Position numbers and translations under genes: made by a program
Origin: Glaciecola punicea ACAM 611
GTDB taxonomy: Bacteria > Pseudomonadota > Gammaproteobacteria > Enterobacterales > Alteromonadaceae
DNA: 64,000 bases
Assembly (NCBI RefSeq): GCF_000252165.1
Contig: NZ_BAET01000012.1
Span: forward strand, 55,631 to 119,630
Direction: 5' to 3'
In this document: positions 26,807-36,302 of the stretch, piece by piece
Layout: every line of letters starts with the position of its first letter
Numbering within the stretch: the stretch's first letter is position 1
The notes under the pieces: generated by a model
The model's database searches: none
Told to the model about the DNA's origin: nothing
What the model saw: the letters and a program-made list of their open reading frames with translations, nothing else

Positions 26807-28408
26807 CTAATGCTTAAAATGACGCATGCCGGTAAAGACCATCGCAATACCGTGTTCATTCGCCGCTGCTATCACTTCATTGTCTCGCATTGAACCACCA
26901 GGCTGTATAACAGCCTTAATTCCTGCGGCAGCGGCGGCGTCTATGCCGTCTCTAAATGGGAAAAATGCGTCAGATGCCATTACGCAGCCTTCTACCGTTA
27001 ATCCCTCATCTTGCGCTTTTATGCCAGCTATCTTAGCTGAATAAACTCGGCTCATTTGACCAGCGCCAACCCCAATTGTCATAGTGTCTTTACTATAAAC
27101 GATAGCGTTAGATTTTACATATTTAGCCACTTTCCAAGCAAATAATAAATCGCTTATTTGTGAATCACTTGGGGCTACGTCGGTCACCACTGTCAAATCA
27201 TCAATGTCGACCATACCAAAGTCGCGTTCTTGTACAAGTAAGCCTCCATTTACTCTTTTAAAGTCAAACTCATGAGTTAACTGACCTTGCCAATCACCGC
27301 ACTCTAGTAAGCGAATATTCGCTTTTTTCGCAATTACTTTACATGCGGCATCGCTTATTGATGGTGCGATGATGACTTCTACAAATTGGCTTTCAATTAT
27401 GGCAGTGGCGGTTACTTCGTCCAACTCTCGATTAAACGCTATTATGCCGCCAAATGCCGAGGTTGGGTCTGTTTTAAAAGCTTTGGAATAGGCCTCTAAT
27501 ATACTCTCCCCTAGTGCAGCACCGCATGGATTTGCATGTTTCACAATCACACATGCCGGCTCTTCAAACTCTTTTACACATTCTAAAGCCGCATCTGTGT
27601 CTGCTATGTTGTTGAATGAAAGCTCTTTGCCTTGCAGTTGTTTTGCTGTGGCAACTGAGGATTCTTGAATATTGTGCTCTACATAAAAAGCAGCATTTTG
27701 ATGGCTATTTTCACCATATCTTAAGTCTTGCTTTTTGACCATTTGTAAATTGAGTGTTCTTCCAAAAGAACTGCGTTTATGTGTGCAACTATCGTGGCAA
27801 GTATGTGCTGCATCTTCAATCATTGTACCGAGGTAGTTTGCTACCATACCATCGTATCTTGCAGTGTGCTCGAATGCTTTTACGGCTAATGAGTATCTAG
27901 TTGCATAGCTTATTCCAGAAGGGTCTAAGTTTAACTCATCCAAAATTGTTAAATAGTCATTAGGTTCTACAACAATAGTAACGTCTTTAAAATTCTTGGC
28001 CGAGGCTCTAACCATCGCTGGGCCGCCAATGTCGATATTTTCAATGGCATCTTCAAAGCTGTAATCGGGGTTTGACACTGTCTCAGCAAATGGATACAGA
28101 TTAACCACAACTAAATCAATGGCTTGAATTTCATGTTTCTGCATTACGTTCGCATCTATGTCTCTTCTACCAAGAATTCCACCATGGATCTTGGGATGTA
28201 GTGTTTTAACGCGCCCATCCATTATTTCAGGGTGGCCAGTATGTTCACTAACGTCTTTAACAGTCAAGCCTTCTTGGCGCAGAAGCGATGCAGTTCCACC
28301 GGTTGATAAAATTTCAATATCCATGCTCGCAAGTGACTTAGCGAACTCAACAATCCCCGTTTTATCAGAAACACTAATTAGCGCCCTAGTAATAGTAGTA
28401 TTTTGCAT
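26807..28408 (-). CDS. purH: Bifunctional AICAR transformylase / IMP cyclohydrolase
   Basis: A 533-residue PurH. The N-terminal MGS-like IMP cyclohydrolase domain (about 1-200; [38 protein letters not shown]) is followed by the transformylase domain with [10 protein letters not shown] and the C-terminal [12 protein letters not shown] and QPGGSMRD motifs. It performs the last two steps of IMP synthesis. It is the first gene of the purHD operon; palindromes at 28443-28514 precede it. Confidence 0.96.
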   Translation of the reverse strand: MQNTTITRALISVSDKTGIVEFAKSLASMDIEILSTGGTASLLRQEGLTVKDVSEHTGHPEIMDGRVKTLHPKIHGGILGRRDIDANVMQKHEIQAIDLVVVNLYPFAETVSNPDYSFEDAIENIDIGGPAMVRASAKNFKDVTIVVEPNDYLTILDELNLDPSGISYATRYSLAVKAFEHTARYDGMVANYLGTMIEDAAHTCHDSCTHKRSSFGRTLNLQMVKKQDLRYGENSHQNAAFYVEHNIQESSVATAKQLQGKELSFNNIADTDAALECVKEFEEPACVIVKHANPCGAALGESILEAYSKAFKTDPTSAFGGIIAFNRELDEVTATAIIESQFVEVIIAPSISDAACKVIAKKANIRLLECGDWQGQLTHEFDFKRVNGGLLVQERDFGMVDIDDLTVVTDVAPSDSQISDLLFAWKVAKYVKSNAIVYSKDTMTIGVGAGQMSRVYSAKIAGIKAQDEGLTVEGCVMASDAFFPFRDGIDAAAAAGIKAVIQPGGSMRDNEVIAAANEHGIAMVFTGMRHFKH

Positions 28409-28442
28409 TGGTTACTCGATAGTATGTGTAATTTTTTAAAAG

Positions 28443-28514
28443 TCTGGACAGTCTGGATTTTAATAATCAACTCAGCCGAGTAAGTTCTAAAAGTAAAAAG
28501 CTGGACAGTCTAGA
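28443..28514. repeat. Two palindrome copies between fis and purH
   Basis: Copies at 28443-28457 (one mismatch) and 28500-28514 (one mismatch), both in the TCTGGACAGTCTAGA orientation. They lie between the fis terminator and the purH start, so they overlap the purH leader or promoter region. Confidence 0.8.
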
Positions 28515-28527
28515 TTTTAGTTTTCCA

Positions 28528-28560
28528 AAAAAAAGAGCGTTATCATACGCTCTTTTTTTA
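28528..28560 (-). terminator. Rho-independent terminator of the dusB-fis operon
   Basis: A hairpin with stem AAAGAGCGT/ACGCTCTTT (28532-28540 and 28547-28555) flanked by A-runs on the left and T-runs on the right, so it can work in both directions. It lies 10 bp after the fis stop. Confidence 0.85.
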
Positions 28561-28570
28561 AAATACGAAG

Positions 28571-28864
28571 TTAGCCTAATCCGTATTGCTTTAGCTTTTT
28601 ACGGAGTGTTCCTCTGTTTATACCCATAAGGTTGGCAGCACGGGTTTGATTGCCCCTAGTATACGTCATTACTTCTTCTAGAAGAGGTGCTTCTATTTCC
28701 GCTAACACCAATTCATATAAGTTGTCGATGTCTTGATTATTAAGTTCTTTTAGATACTTGTTTACAGCTTGTTTCACAGAAGAGCGCAATGGCTTTTGGG
28801 CATTTGCCTGTGATGGCGTCGTCACTGTTGTTGTAAAGGGTGAGGTAAGGTTTTGATCGAACAT
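28571..28864 (-). CDS. fis: Nucleoid-associated regulator Fis
   Basis: A 97-residue Fis, the normal length being 98. The C-terminal helix-turn-helix ([20 protein letters not shown]) is essentially identical to the family, and the acidic MTYTRGNQ hinge is present. Fis bends DNA and controls rRNA and many growth-phase genes. It follows dusB by 34 bp in the conserved dusB-fis operon. Confidence 0.97.
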   Translation of the reverse strand: MFDQNLTSPFTTTVTTPSQANAQKPLRSSVKQAVNKYLKELNNQDIDNLYELVLAEIEAPLLEEVMTYTRGNQTRAANLMGINRGTLRKKLKQYGLG

Positions 28865-28898
28865 ATATTTGAGAGCTCTCTTTGGTTATTCCATGTAA

Positions 28899-29897
28899 CT
28901 AAGCTGCGTTGCAAGGATTGTAGTTAACTTGCTTTGACAACAATGAAAAAAATTCTTCTAGTGCCTCTATCTGGAGAACACCTTCGTCTATTTTATTGAA
29001 TCTGCGACGAAATTCCTTTTCAGGATCGTACGAGTCCAGATACCATCCAACATGTTTGCGCGCTATCCGAACGCCCATATTAAGACCATATAGGTCATAG
29101 ATATCGTGAACGTGCCGTATGGATATCACCGCCATCTCTTGTGGTGATGGCTTTTCTAGCTGAATTCCTTGTGATAAAAAATGCTCTATTTGCCTAAAAA
29201 TCCACGGATTTCCTTGTGCAGCCCTGCCAATCATTATCCCGTCAGCACCGGTGTAATGTAAAACTTCCTTTGCTTGTAAAGCGTTTTTAATATCCCCATT
29301 GGCGATGACCGGAATGCTCACATTTGCCTTTATTGCCTTTATGGTGTCGTACTCTGCATGGCCTTTGAACATGCATGTTCTCGTTCTGCCGTGTACTGCA
29401 ATAGACACAATACCTTTATCTTGCGCTATTTTAGCGATGTGTATTCCGTTTCGATTATCTACGTCCCAACCGGTTCTAATTTTCAGGGTGACCGGTACAT
29501 CAACGGACTTAACCACTGCATCCAAAATGTTAGCTACTAACTCAGGTTGTTGCAATAACGCCGAACCCGCTAGTTTCTTATTTACTTTTTTTGCAGGGCA
29601 ACCCATATTGATATCAATAATTTGAGCACCCCTTTCGACATTAAATTGCGCCGCTTCTGCCATCAAAGAAGGCTCACTGCCGGCAATTTGAATAGAACGA
29701 ATGCCCGACTCACCCTCATGGTTCATACGATTTAGTGATTTTGCTGTTTTCCAAACCTTTGGATTTGAAGACAGCATTTCTGAAACCACTAAGCCTGCCC
29801 CCATTTCTGAGCATAAACGCCTAAAGGGTCTGTCAGTTACACCCGCCATAGGAGCCAATATTAAATTGTTTTTTAATGTGTAGGGTCCTATTCGCAT
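28899..29897 (-). CDS. dusB: tRNA-dihydrouridine synthase B
   Basis: A 332-residue flavin-dependent TIM-barrel enzyme. Motifs: LAPMAGVTDRPFRRL at the N-terminus, NMGCPAKKV with the catalytic Cys near residue 100, KIRTGWD, VHGRTR and GDI/IGRAAQGNPW for FMN phosphate binding. It reduces uridine in the D-loop of tRNA. It is first in the dusB-fis operon. Confidence 0.96.
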   Translation of the reverse strand: MRIGPYTLKNNLILAPMAGVTDRPFRRLCSEMGAGLVVSEMLSSNPKVWKTAKSLNRMNHEGESGIRSIQIAGSEPSLMAEAAQFNVERGAQIIDINMGCPAKKVNKKLAGSALLQQPELVANILDAVVKSVDVPVTLKIRTGWDVDNRNGIHIAKIAQDKGIVSIAVHGRTRTCMFKGHAEYDTIKAIKANVSIPVIANGDIKNALQAKEVLHYTGADGIMIGRAAQGNPWIFRQIEHFLSQGIQLEKPSPQEMAVISIRHVHDIYDLYGLNMGVRIARKHVGWYLDSYDPEKEFRRRFNKIDEGVLQIEALEEFFSLLSKQVNYNPCNAA

Positions 29898-30034
29898 ACC
29901 ACAACCTTTATATTGGATTCATGATCTAATGGAGCGTAGAAACGAACGCCATCCCGAGCGGGGCAGTATAGTACTTATTTTTGCTTTATTTGTGAAGGTT
30001 AATATTTAAACAAAATATTATTTTTCAGCTTGAC

Positions 30035-30919
30035 TTACTGCTTTTTTTTCAAGGCACTAAGCCTGACCCACTCGCCTTCAAGTGTGGCAGGGTCAAAAAT
30101 AAATTGGTTTTCATAGACTTGAACAACTGACTCGTATTGTTCTTGTAATATACCTGACATAACGAGCATGCCCGCATTTTTACAATAATTTGAAATTGTG
30201 TCAGATAATTCCTTAAGCGGCGCCGATAAAATATTGGCAATAACTATATCGGCTTCTAAATTGGGTTGGTTTTGTGGAAGATATAATGACAACCTGTCTT
30301 CAACGCTATTTCTTTGGGCGTTATCTTTGCTAGCTATTAAGGCTTGAGGGTCAATATCTATGCCAATAACTTCTTTAGCGCCTAATTTTAAGGCCGCAAT
30401 TGCTAATATTCCAGAGCCACACCCGAAATCAACCAGCACTTTATCGACTAAATCGACGCTGTCTAGCCATTCTAAGCATAATCTTGTGGTGGGGTGTGTG
30501 CCTGTTCCAAATGCAAGTCCTGGATCGAGTTTAATGTTAACGGCGTTAATATCGGGTATGTCATGCCAACTAGGGCATATCCATAGCCGCTTACCGAACT
30601 TCATAGGATGAAAATCTTTCATCCATTCTCTTTCCCAATTTTTATCTTCAAGCTGATCTACCGCAATCTCATTAGTATCAATAAAGCGATACTGCTTAAG
30701 AATAGCGCTTATTACTGGTTTTAAATCTTCCTGTGCATCATATAAAGCGATAACTTGCGTGTCAGGCCACAGCAATATCTGACCAGGTTTGGGCTCATAC
30801 ATTGGAGTGTCTTTTGCATCAACAAACGTTACCGCCTGCGCATTTAATTCCGTGAAAAAGTCAGCTAAAGCCTCAGCATGATCGGCCTCAACATTGATTT
30901 TTATTTGCTGCCAAGCCAT
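30035..30919 (-). CDS. prmA: Ribosomal protein L11 methyltransferase
   Basis: A 294-residue methyltransferase. The N-terminal L11-recognition domain begins MAWQQIKINV. The SAM-binding motif is VLVDFGCGSGILAIAALKLGA (about 160-180), followed by DIDPQAL, and GLAFGTGTHPTT precedes it; all are PrmA hallmarks. It trimethylates L11. It lies upstream of dusB on the same strand with a gap of 137 bp. Confidence 0.95.
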   Translation of the reverse strand: MAWQQIKINVEADHAEALADFFTELNAQAVTFVDAKDTPMYEPKPGQILLWPDTQVIALYDAQEDLKPVISAILKQYRFIDTNEIAVDQLEDKNWEREWMKDFHPMKFGKRLWICPSWHDIPDINAVNIKLDPGLAFGTGTHPTTRLCLEWLDSVDLVDKVLVDFGCGSGILAIAALKLGAKEVIGIDIDPQALIASKDNAQRNSVEDRLSLYLPQNQPNLEADIVIANILSAPLKELSDTISNYCKNAGMLVMSGILQEQYESVVQVYENQFIFDPATLEGEWVRLSALKKKQ

Positions 30920-30936
30920 ATCAGAACACCTAAAGA

Positions 30937-32445
30937 TTAATTCGTGTAAATGGATAGAAACGCGCGCATATCGTCAGCAAGCTTCTTCAAAGAGGGGTGA
31001 TGAATATACATCATGTGACCTGATTCATAATACTTCATTGTAATACGTTGTGTATCAAACCCGCTTCTATTAAATGAATATTCAGTTGCAAAGAAAGGGG
31101 TGGCTAGATCGTAATAACCATTTGCAACAAATATTCTAAAAGAAGGGTTTTGGCGCTGTGCTCTGGATAAAAAATGTCCTGTGTTCAAATATCCTTGGCT
31201 GCGAGCACTTCCTTCATATAGCCAGTCCCAGTTTGAAAATACCTCGCCTGATAGGATATTGTAACGCTGCTGTCTTAGAATATTTAAATCGCTAGCAAGA
31301 TAGGTCTGCATTGCTGCGGTATACGCACCGTCTATTGCGTAACTAGATGGATCGGTGTCAAAACGGGCTTCCACATTACTAGCGTCAACGCCTAAGTAGC
31401 GACTGTCTAGTCGGCCTACGCTGAGGCCCCTGTCGCGCAGAAGCTCTTTCATAAACAACATTTCATCTATTCTTAAGTTTGTTTGCTCCAGATACTTCTT
31501 ACTGAGGCCTGTGTACTCGTGTAGTCTATCAACTACATTTGTAAACGCTTCCTTTGAAACATTCTGGCCAAGAATGAGCGCTGAAGCATATTCGGTCATG
31601 GCGAAGGTTCTGACTTCTTCTATAAAGGTAGGTAGATCCGCATAGTTTTCTTTATTCGGCAGTGCGTTATGATACCAAGCCGTGGCGGCATAAGTTGGCA
31701 AAAATGTGATGAAAGGTAAGTCGTTACCCGTATTGAAGTCTCCTGCTTGAAAATCGACAATACTTGAAATTAAGAATACGCCGTTAAGGTCTATACTTCC
31801 CCACCCCTCTTGGAGTTCCTTTACCATTACCGCTGCGCGCGTTGTACCATAGCTTTCGCCGGCTAGATATTTGGGTGAATTCCAGCGCTGATACTTAGTG
31901 ATAAATTGGCGAACAAAATCTGACATTATTTCAGCGTCTTGGCGCACGCCCCAGAAGTCTTTACCTTCATACTCACCAAGGGCTGTTGAATAACCTGTTC
32001 CCACAGGGTCAATAAACACCATGTCAGCGATGTCGAGTAAGGTTAACGCATTTTCTTTTAGTGTGTACGGTGGCGCAGGTACCGCTTGCGCGTCGCTGGG
32101 GATTTGGACTATTTTGGGCCCAAAAACTCCAAGATGTAACCAAACGCTCGATGAGCCGGGGCCGCCATTAAAAACAAATATTAAGGGACGTTCCGATGTA
32201 TTTTTAACATCGCTTCTAAAATAGGCAGTGCTAAATATAGAGGCTTTTGGTTTTCCTTTACTATCTTTTAGTTCGGTGTCGCCAGCTACTGCAATGTAGT
32301 TTAGCTTTCCATTTTTCCCACGAATACTATGTTTTGTTTCAACCAAATCAAATGGAAGTATGCCTACCTCATCTGATTTTGCTATAAGTGAAGTAGTAAC
32401 CAGTGTTACAAATAAAAAGCTAATTAAAATTTTTTTTACCATCAT
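30937..32445 (-). CDS. Secreted serine carboxypeptidase-like protein (peptidase S10)
   Basis: A 502-residue S10 family peptidase. A signal peptide covers about residues 1-23 (KKILISFLFVTLVTTSLIA). The active-site serine is in GESYGT (about residue 198), the catalytic Asp in YYDLATPF and His in ESGHMMYIH near the C-terminus; FNGGPGSSS is the oxyanion-hole motif. Such enzymes cut residues from peptide C-termini outside the cytoplasm. It lies 17 bp before prmA. It could be a substrate of the type II system in this window, but nothing in the sequence proves that. Confidence 0.88.
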   Translation of the reverse strand: MMVKKILISFLFVTLVTTSLIAKSDEVGILPFDLVETKHSIRGKNGKLNYIAVAGDTELKDSKGKPKASIFSTAYFRSDVKNTSERPLIFVFNGGPGSSSVWLHLGVFGPKIVQIPSDAQAVPAPPYTLKENALTLLDIADMVFIDPVGTGYSTALGEYEGKDFWGVRQDAEIMSDFVRQFITKYQRWNSPKYLAGESYGTTRAAVMVKELQEGWGSIDLNGVFLISSIVDFQAGDFNTGNDLPFITFLPTYAATAWYHNALPNKENYADLPTFIEEVRTFAMTEYASALILGQNVSKEAFTNVVDRLHEYTGLSKKYLEQTNLRIDEMLFMKELLRDRGLSVGRLDSRYLGVDASNVEARFDTDPSSYAIDGAYTAAMQTYLASDLNILRQQRYNILSGEVFSNWDWLYEGSARSQGYLNTGHFLSRAQRQNPSFRIFVANGYYDLATPFFATEYSFNRSGFDTQRITMKYYESGHMMYIHHPSLKKLADDMRAFLSIYTN

Positions 32446-32462
32446 GACGACCCGTAACCTTT

Positions 32463-32648
32463 TTATTTATTTGCTTCGTTTGCCTTCTTAATCGTGTCGA
32501 TTTGTTTTGACAATTCCTCAGCCTGCGATGTTATTTGTGCATACAATCTCATATCACCTTTACGCTGTGCATCGACTCCTTTTTGAAGTAGTTGATCATG
32601 CTGGCGCTGTAGTTTTTTTGTGGGGTCAGACTTAAATAATCCAAACAT
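32463..32648 (-). CDS. Small DUF6435-type protein
   Basis: A 61-residue, highly charged, helical protein starting MFGLFKSDPTKKLQRQ and continuing with a coiled coil (QKGVDAQRKGDMRLYAQIT). It resembles the small DUF6435-type proteins of marine gammaproteobacteria; its function is unknown. It lies 17 bp upstream of the S10 peptidase and 9 bp downstream of the next gene, so the three may share a transcript. Confidence 0.65.
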   Translation of the reverse strand: MFGLFKSDPTKKLQRQHDQLLQKGVDAQRKGDMRLYAQITSQAEELSKQIDTIKKANEANK

Positions 32649-32657
32649 TGTAATACC

Positions 32658-33035
32658 TTATAGTTTTAGTAGAGATTCTATATACGACTTAAACTCAGTC
32701 TTGATTACTTTTATATTGGAAGACGCATTAATAGCGGCTGTCTTCTCGATAACTTGCAGGAATTCACTCAACTCTTCTTGTTGAGAATCAGTTAGCTTAC
32801 TGACCAATATCTTTGCTTGTTGAGCACTTAAATCGAGATTGCGTTTATTTGCCGCCTTTCTGTTGTATTTCTGCCACTCAGCGTTGTAACTACTCATCAA
32901 GCGCTCTGGAAAATGCTGTAGATCGTATACGTCTGAGTGCAAGTTAACGATATCATTTTTTTCATCAAATATGTATCTGTAAGTAAAAACTGTATAAATA
33001 TCAGTGATTTTAGTCTGTTTACTTTTTAGTGTCAT
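32658..33035 (-). CDS. Hypothetical protein
   Basis: A 125-residue protein I do not recognise. It has no signal peptide or membrane span. The first half is rich in aromatic residues (YTVFTYRYIFDEKND), the second half is predicted helical and charged (LSAQQAKILVSKLTDSQQEEL). The close spacing to the two downstream genes and a start at a clean ATG support it being real. The palindrome cluster at 33063-33249 lies directly upstream, so its promoter lies within or beyond the repeats. Confidence 0.6.
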   Translation of the reverse strand: MTLKSKQTKITDIYTVFTYRYIFDEKNDIVNLHSDVYDLQHFPERLMSSYNAEWQKYNRKAANKRNLDLSAQQAKILVSKLTDSQQEELSEFLQVIEKTAAINASSNIKVIKTEFKSYIESLLKL

Positions 33036-33062
33036 AAGCTATCTTTATTTGTATTTGATAAG

Positions 33063-33249
33063 TGTGGACAGTCTAGATTTAAACTTATTAAAGCTGGAAA
33101 AGGTTTTAAAAAAATCCAAGTTAGTTCCAAAGCTTCATTCTAGACTGTCCAGAATGAAGAGTTATGCTTTAGACTGTCCAAACTAAATGCTGTCTATGGT
33201 TGACCACCAGACAGTCTAGCGTGAGTCCACCAGACAGTCTAGCGTGAGT
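33063..33249. repeat. Palindrome cluster with a 23-bp tandem repeat
   Basis: Five copies of the dispersed palindrome lie in the gap between accC and the hypothetical gene: 33063-33077 (one mismatch), 33139-33153 (perfect, and extended by ATT/AAT flanks into a longer dyad), 33168-33182 (two mismatches), 33206-33220 and 33229-33243 (three mismatches each). The last two are part of an exact 23-bp tandem duplication, 33204-33226 and 33227-33249. It is the densest cluster in the window. Confidence 0.85.
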
Positions 33250-33294
33250 CGTCTAACGTGACTCCAGTGCGAAAGAACCATGACTTTTGGGCAC

Positions 33295-33318
33295 AAAAGA
33301 GCCAGCTTTAGCTGGCTT
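33295..33318 (-). terminator. Probable terminator of the aroQ-accB-accC operon
   Basis: The stem AGCCAGC (33300-33306) pairs with GCTGGCT (33311-33317) around a four-base loop. On the minus strand it is followed by CTTTTGTG, a short T-run. It lies just after the accC stop. Confidence 0.65.
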
Positions 33319-33323
33319 CGGGT

Positions 33324-34670
33324 TTATTTCTCTTTCTCGAGTTTTCGTTCCAAATAATGGATGTTGGTGCCGCCGTTAAAGAAGTTTTCGTCTTTCATAA
33401 TTCGCTTTTGTAGCGATACGTTAGTCTTAATGCCGTCTATCACGAGTTCATTTAAGGCGTGGCGCATTCTGGCTATAGCCTCATCACGACTCTCACCAAA
33501 GGTAATTAATTTGCCAATCATAGAGTCATAATAAGGCGGTACAGTATAGCCTGAGTAAATATGTGACTCCCAGCGTACCCCTAATCCACCGGGTGCATGA
33601 AACGTGGTTATTTTGCCTGGACTGGGAATAAATGTCTCAGAGTCTTCTGCGTTTATACGACACTCTATGGCATGGCCACGCACTTTTATTTGCGACTGCT
33701 CTATCGACAATGGCTGCCCTGCGGCAATGCGCAGCTGCTCTTTAATAAGATCAACGCCGGTGACCATTTCGGTAACGGGATGCTCTACCTGAATTCGGGT
33801 ATTCATTTCGATAAAAAAGAACTCGCCGTTTTCATATAAAAACTCAAAAGTACCTGCACCGCGATAGTTTATTTCAAGACAGGCGCGTCGGCAGCGCTCA
33901 CCAATTTTTTCGCGCATTGAATCTGAAATGCCTGGAGCAGGGGCCTCTTCAACCACTTTTTGATGGCGCCTTTGCATAGAGCAGTCACGCTCGCCTAAGT
34001 GAATTGCATTGCCTTGACCGTCGGCTAAGATCTGAATTTCAATATGGCGGGGATTCTCTAAAAATTTCTCCATATATACCACGTCATTATTAAACGCGGC
34101 TCCAGCTTCTGCTTTGGTTGTGCGAATGGCTTCGTCTAACTCGGCTTCGCTGCGCACAACACGCATGCCGCGTCCACCGCCACCGCCTGCTGACTTTACA
34201 ATCATGGGGTAGCCAATGCGTTTCGCAATGGCTTTATTTTTCTCAATATCGTCGCCTAAAGGCCCGTCTGAACCCGGCACGCATGGCACACCTGCTTTTC
34301 GCATAGACGCTATAGCGGATACTTTGTCGCCCATAAGGCTGATCGTTTCAGCTCGTGGTCCAATAAACACGAATCCGCTTTTTTCCACGGCTTCAGCAAA
34401 CTCAGCATTTTCTGATAAAAATCCATAGCCTGGATGAATAGCAATTGAGTTAGTCACCTCGGCCGCAGCAATTAACCGTGGAATATTTAAGTAGCTTTCT
34501 TTTGCAGGCGCACTGCCAATGCAAATGGATTCATCAGCTAACAGCACGTGCTTTAAGCTTCTATCCGCGGTGGAATGAGCCGCAACGGTTTTTATGCCGA
34601 GTTCTTTGCAGGCGCGAAGTATACGCAGCGCTATTTCTCCACGGTTCGCTATTAATACTTTATCCAACAT
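33324..34670 (-). CDS. accC: Acetyl-CoA carboxylase, biotin carboxylase subunit
   Basis: A 448-residue biotin carboxylase, normal length. Motifs: [17 protein letters not shown] start, [11 protein letters not shown], the ATP-grasp glycine loop [12 protein letters not shown] and the catalytic [14 protein letters not shown]. It carboxylates biotin on AccB, the first step of fatty-acid synthesis. It follows accB by 11 bp. Confidence 0.97.
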   Translation of the reverse strand: MLDKVLIANRGEIALRILRACKELGIKTVAAHSTADRSLKHVLLADESICIGSAPAKESYLNIPRLIAAAEVTNSIAIHPGYGFLSENAEFAEAVEKSGFVFIGPRAETISLMGDKVSAIASMRKAGVPCVPGSDGPLGDDIEKNKAIAKRIGYPMIVKSAGGGGGRGMRVVRSEAELDEAIRTTKAEAGAAFNNDVVYMEKFLENPRHIEIQILADGQGNAIHLGERDCSMQRRHQKVVEEAPAPGISDSMREKIGERCRRACLEINYRGAGTFEFLYENGEFFFIEMNTRIQVEHPVTEMVTGVDLIKEQLRIAAGQPLSIEQSQIKVRGHAIECRINAEDSETFIPSPGKITTFHAPGGLGVRWESHIYSGYTVPPYYDSMIGKLITFGESRDEAIARMRHALNELVIDGIKTNVSLQKRIMKDENFFNGGTNIHYLERKLEKEK

Positions 34671-34681
34671 AGTGGCGCCCT

Positions 34682-35122
34682 TTATTCAATAACGAAAAGT
34701 GGTTGGTCAAATTCGACCGATTCTTGATTTCCAACTAATATTTCTTTGACCACCCCGTTTTTGTCACACTCTATTTGGTTCATCATTTTCATGGCTTCGA
34801 TGATGCATAAAGTATCGCCCACGCTCACCGCTTGACCTATTTCAACGAAGGCTTTTGCTTCTGGAGAAGAAGAGCGATAAAACGTACCTACCATAGGCGA
34901 TTTTAATACATGACCGGTTGTAACTGGTGTCACTTCTGCGGCCACGGGAGCTAAGGGCGCTGCGGGAGGAGGTGCCATGTGAGAAGGATAAGCAAAAGGT
35001 GCTTGGCTAGCACTGCTGCCTCTATGAATACGCACTGACTCCTCGCCCTCAGTGATCTCTAACTCAGAAATGCCTGATTCTTCGACTAGCTCAATGAGCT
35101 TTTTAATTTTTCTTATGTCCAT
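34682..35122 (-). CDS. accB: Biotin carboxyl carrier protein
   Basis: 146 residues. The biotinyl lysine is in EAMKMMNQ (Lys112), within the C-terminal biotinyl domain; a Pro/Ala-rich linker (about 40-70) precedes it. The start [15 protein letters not shown] is taken, one codon after an alternative ATG. It lies between aroQ and accC in the usual aroQ-accB-accC order. Confidence 0.96.
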   Translation of the reverse strand: MDIRKIKKLIELVEESGISELEITEGEESVRIHRGSSASQAPFAYPSHMAPPPAAPLAPVAAEVTPVTTGHVLKSPMVGTFYRSSSPEAKAFVEIGQAVSVGDTLCIIEAMKMMNQIECDKNGVVKEILVGNQESVEFDQPLFVIE

Positions 35123-35152
35123 CACTATGCCTTTTAATGTAATCGTCGTTTG

Positions 35153-35590
35153 TTAGGAATGTTGTAATTGTTTTATCAGTGCGTCAAGCGCATATTCGTA
35201 ACCATTTGCGCCTAAGCCCACTATGGTGCCTATGGCGATGTCTGAAAAATAAGAATGATGCCGAAATGCTTCACGTTTGTGAACGTTTGACAAATGTACT
35301 TCAATAAATGGAATGTTTACGCTTAATAAAGCGTCACGCAGGGCAACGCTGGTATGGGTAAACGCAGCAGGGTTGATAATAATGCCATTGACATCTGCCG
35401 CGCTTGCGTGAATTTTGTCTATCAGCACATGTTCTGAATTTGACTGCACACAAACAAGCTGAACATCCTTTGCTTGCGCGGCAGTGGACAGTGTTCTTTC
35501 AATGTCAGCAAGCGTTCTAGAGCCATAAACATCAGGTTCGCGCTTCCCCAGCATATTCAAATTTGGCCCATTTAATAACAATATTTGCAT
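35153..35590 (-). CDS. aroQ: 3-dehydroquinate dehydratase, type II
   Basis: A 145-residue type II dehydroquinase. Motifs: [20 protein letters not shown] with the catalytic Tyr, [16 protein letters not shown], and [12 protein letters not shown] with the catalytic His. It acts in the shikimate pathway. It is the first gene of the aroQ-accBC operon. Confidence 0.96.
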   Translation of the reverse strand: MQILLLNGPNLNMLGKREPDVYGSRTLADIERTLSTAAQAKDVQLVCVQSNSEHVLIDKIHASAADVNGIIINPAAFTHTSVALRDALLSVNIPFIEVHLSNVHKREAFRHHSYFSDIAIGTIVGLGANGYEYALDALIKQLQHS

Positions 35591-35910
35591 GTACGTTCTT
35601 ACTTGTTGTGGTCATTGCATGTCAACTGACTGGCAAGACAAGGTTTGGGTAGTAATGTTATTATCAATCTCATTTGCACTTGTTAAAATTAATCTAGCTA
35701 AAGTAGCACACTTGCCAGCATGTTTTCAGCAAAATACTGGTCTAATCAGCGACGTTAGCTGATATTGAGCGTTTTTGTGAGCCCATTTTGACATGCGCGG
35801 ACATGATTTTTCAATCGCAAACTAAAATAGCCACTATTATTTTAGCGTGTGCGGCACCGAAAATTTGATATTGACAGGGTAAAACCAGTGCAATACGCAA
35901 GCTTTCGTTT
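35591..35910. promoter_or_regulatory. Gene-free region upstream of aroQ
   Basis: A 320-bp stretch without a credible gene. It must hold the aroQ promoter. It is AT-rich, with an AAAATAGCCACTATTATTTT dyad (35823-35842) that could be a weak hairpin. No copy of the dispersed palindrome was found. Confidence 0.4.
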
Positions 35911-36078
35911 TTACATCAACAGGTAAGTGCGCACGCGTCGCGCACTAGCCGCACTAACTGCAATAGATGACCAAGCATTATTATTGATTGACAAACGCTT
36001 AGTGTAATGAAGGTGATAGGCAGTGGCAGGGCAGATTTTCGCAAAAAGACGGTCGTCTTCGATAATAGAAATGTGCAT
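35911..36078 (-). CDS. Hypothetical small protein, 55 residues
   Basis: A short ORF starting at an ATG that is preceded by a strong AGGAGA site (complement of 36085-36090) seven bases away. The product begins MHISIIEDDRLFAKICPAT and has no obvious domain or membrane span; I do not recognise it. A longer reading starts at 36141, but the ribosome site favours the shorter one. It lies alone between aroQ and dsbD. Its C-terminus contains AARRVRTYLLM. Confidence 0.5.
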   Translation of the reverse strand: MHISIIEDDRLFAKICPATAYHLHYTKRLSINNNAWSSIAVSAASARRVRTYLLM

Positions 36079-36302
36079 GGCTTGTCTCCTATCTAATATC
36101 GAATAGACGAGCAAGATTAGCTGAAACAAGCGGTTTCTCAACGCTGGTTTATTATATCCTCCGGTGCGTTGATTTTTTTGCGCCCGCTATAAGAGTGCTG
36201 GCACTAAGTGCCACCAAGCTTGCTAACGTAACTGAAATCATCTAGCGCGTAGATTATTTCGTTTACTTAACTATGAAGTTATCGTAAGCATTGCCTAAAA
36301 GT

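Noticed and set aside
35653-35675. Possible Fur box upstream of aroQ
   Set aside because: The AT-rich stretch matches only about 11 of 19 consensus bases and no iron-linked gene is nearby.
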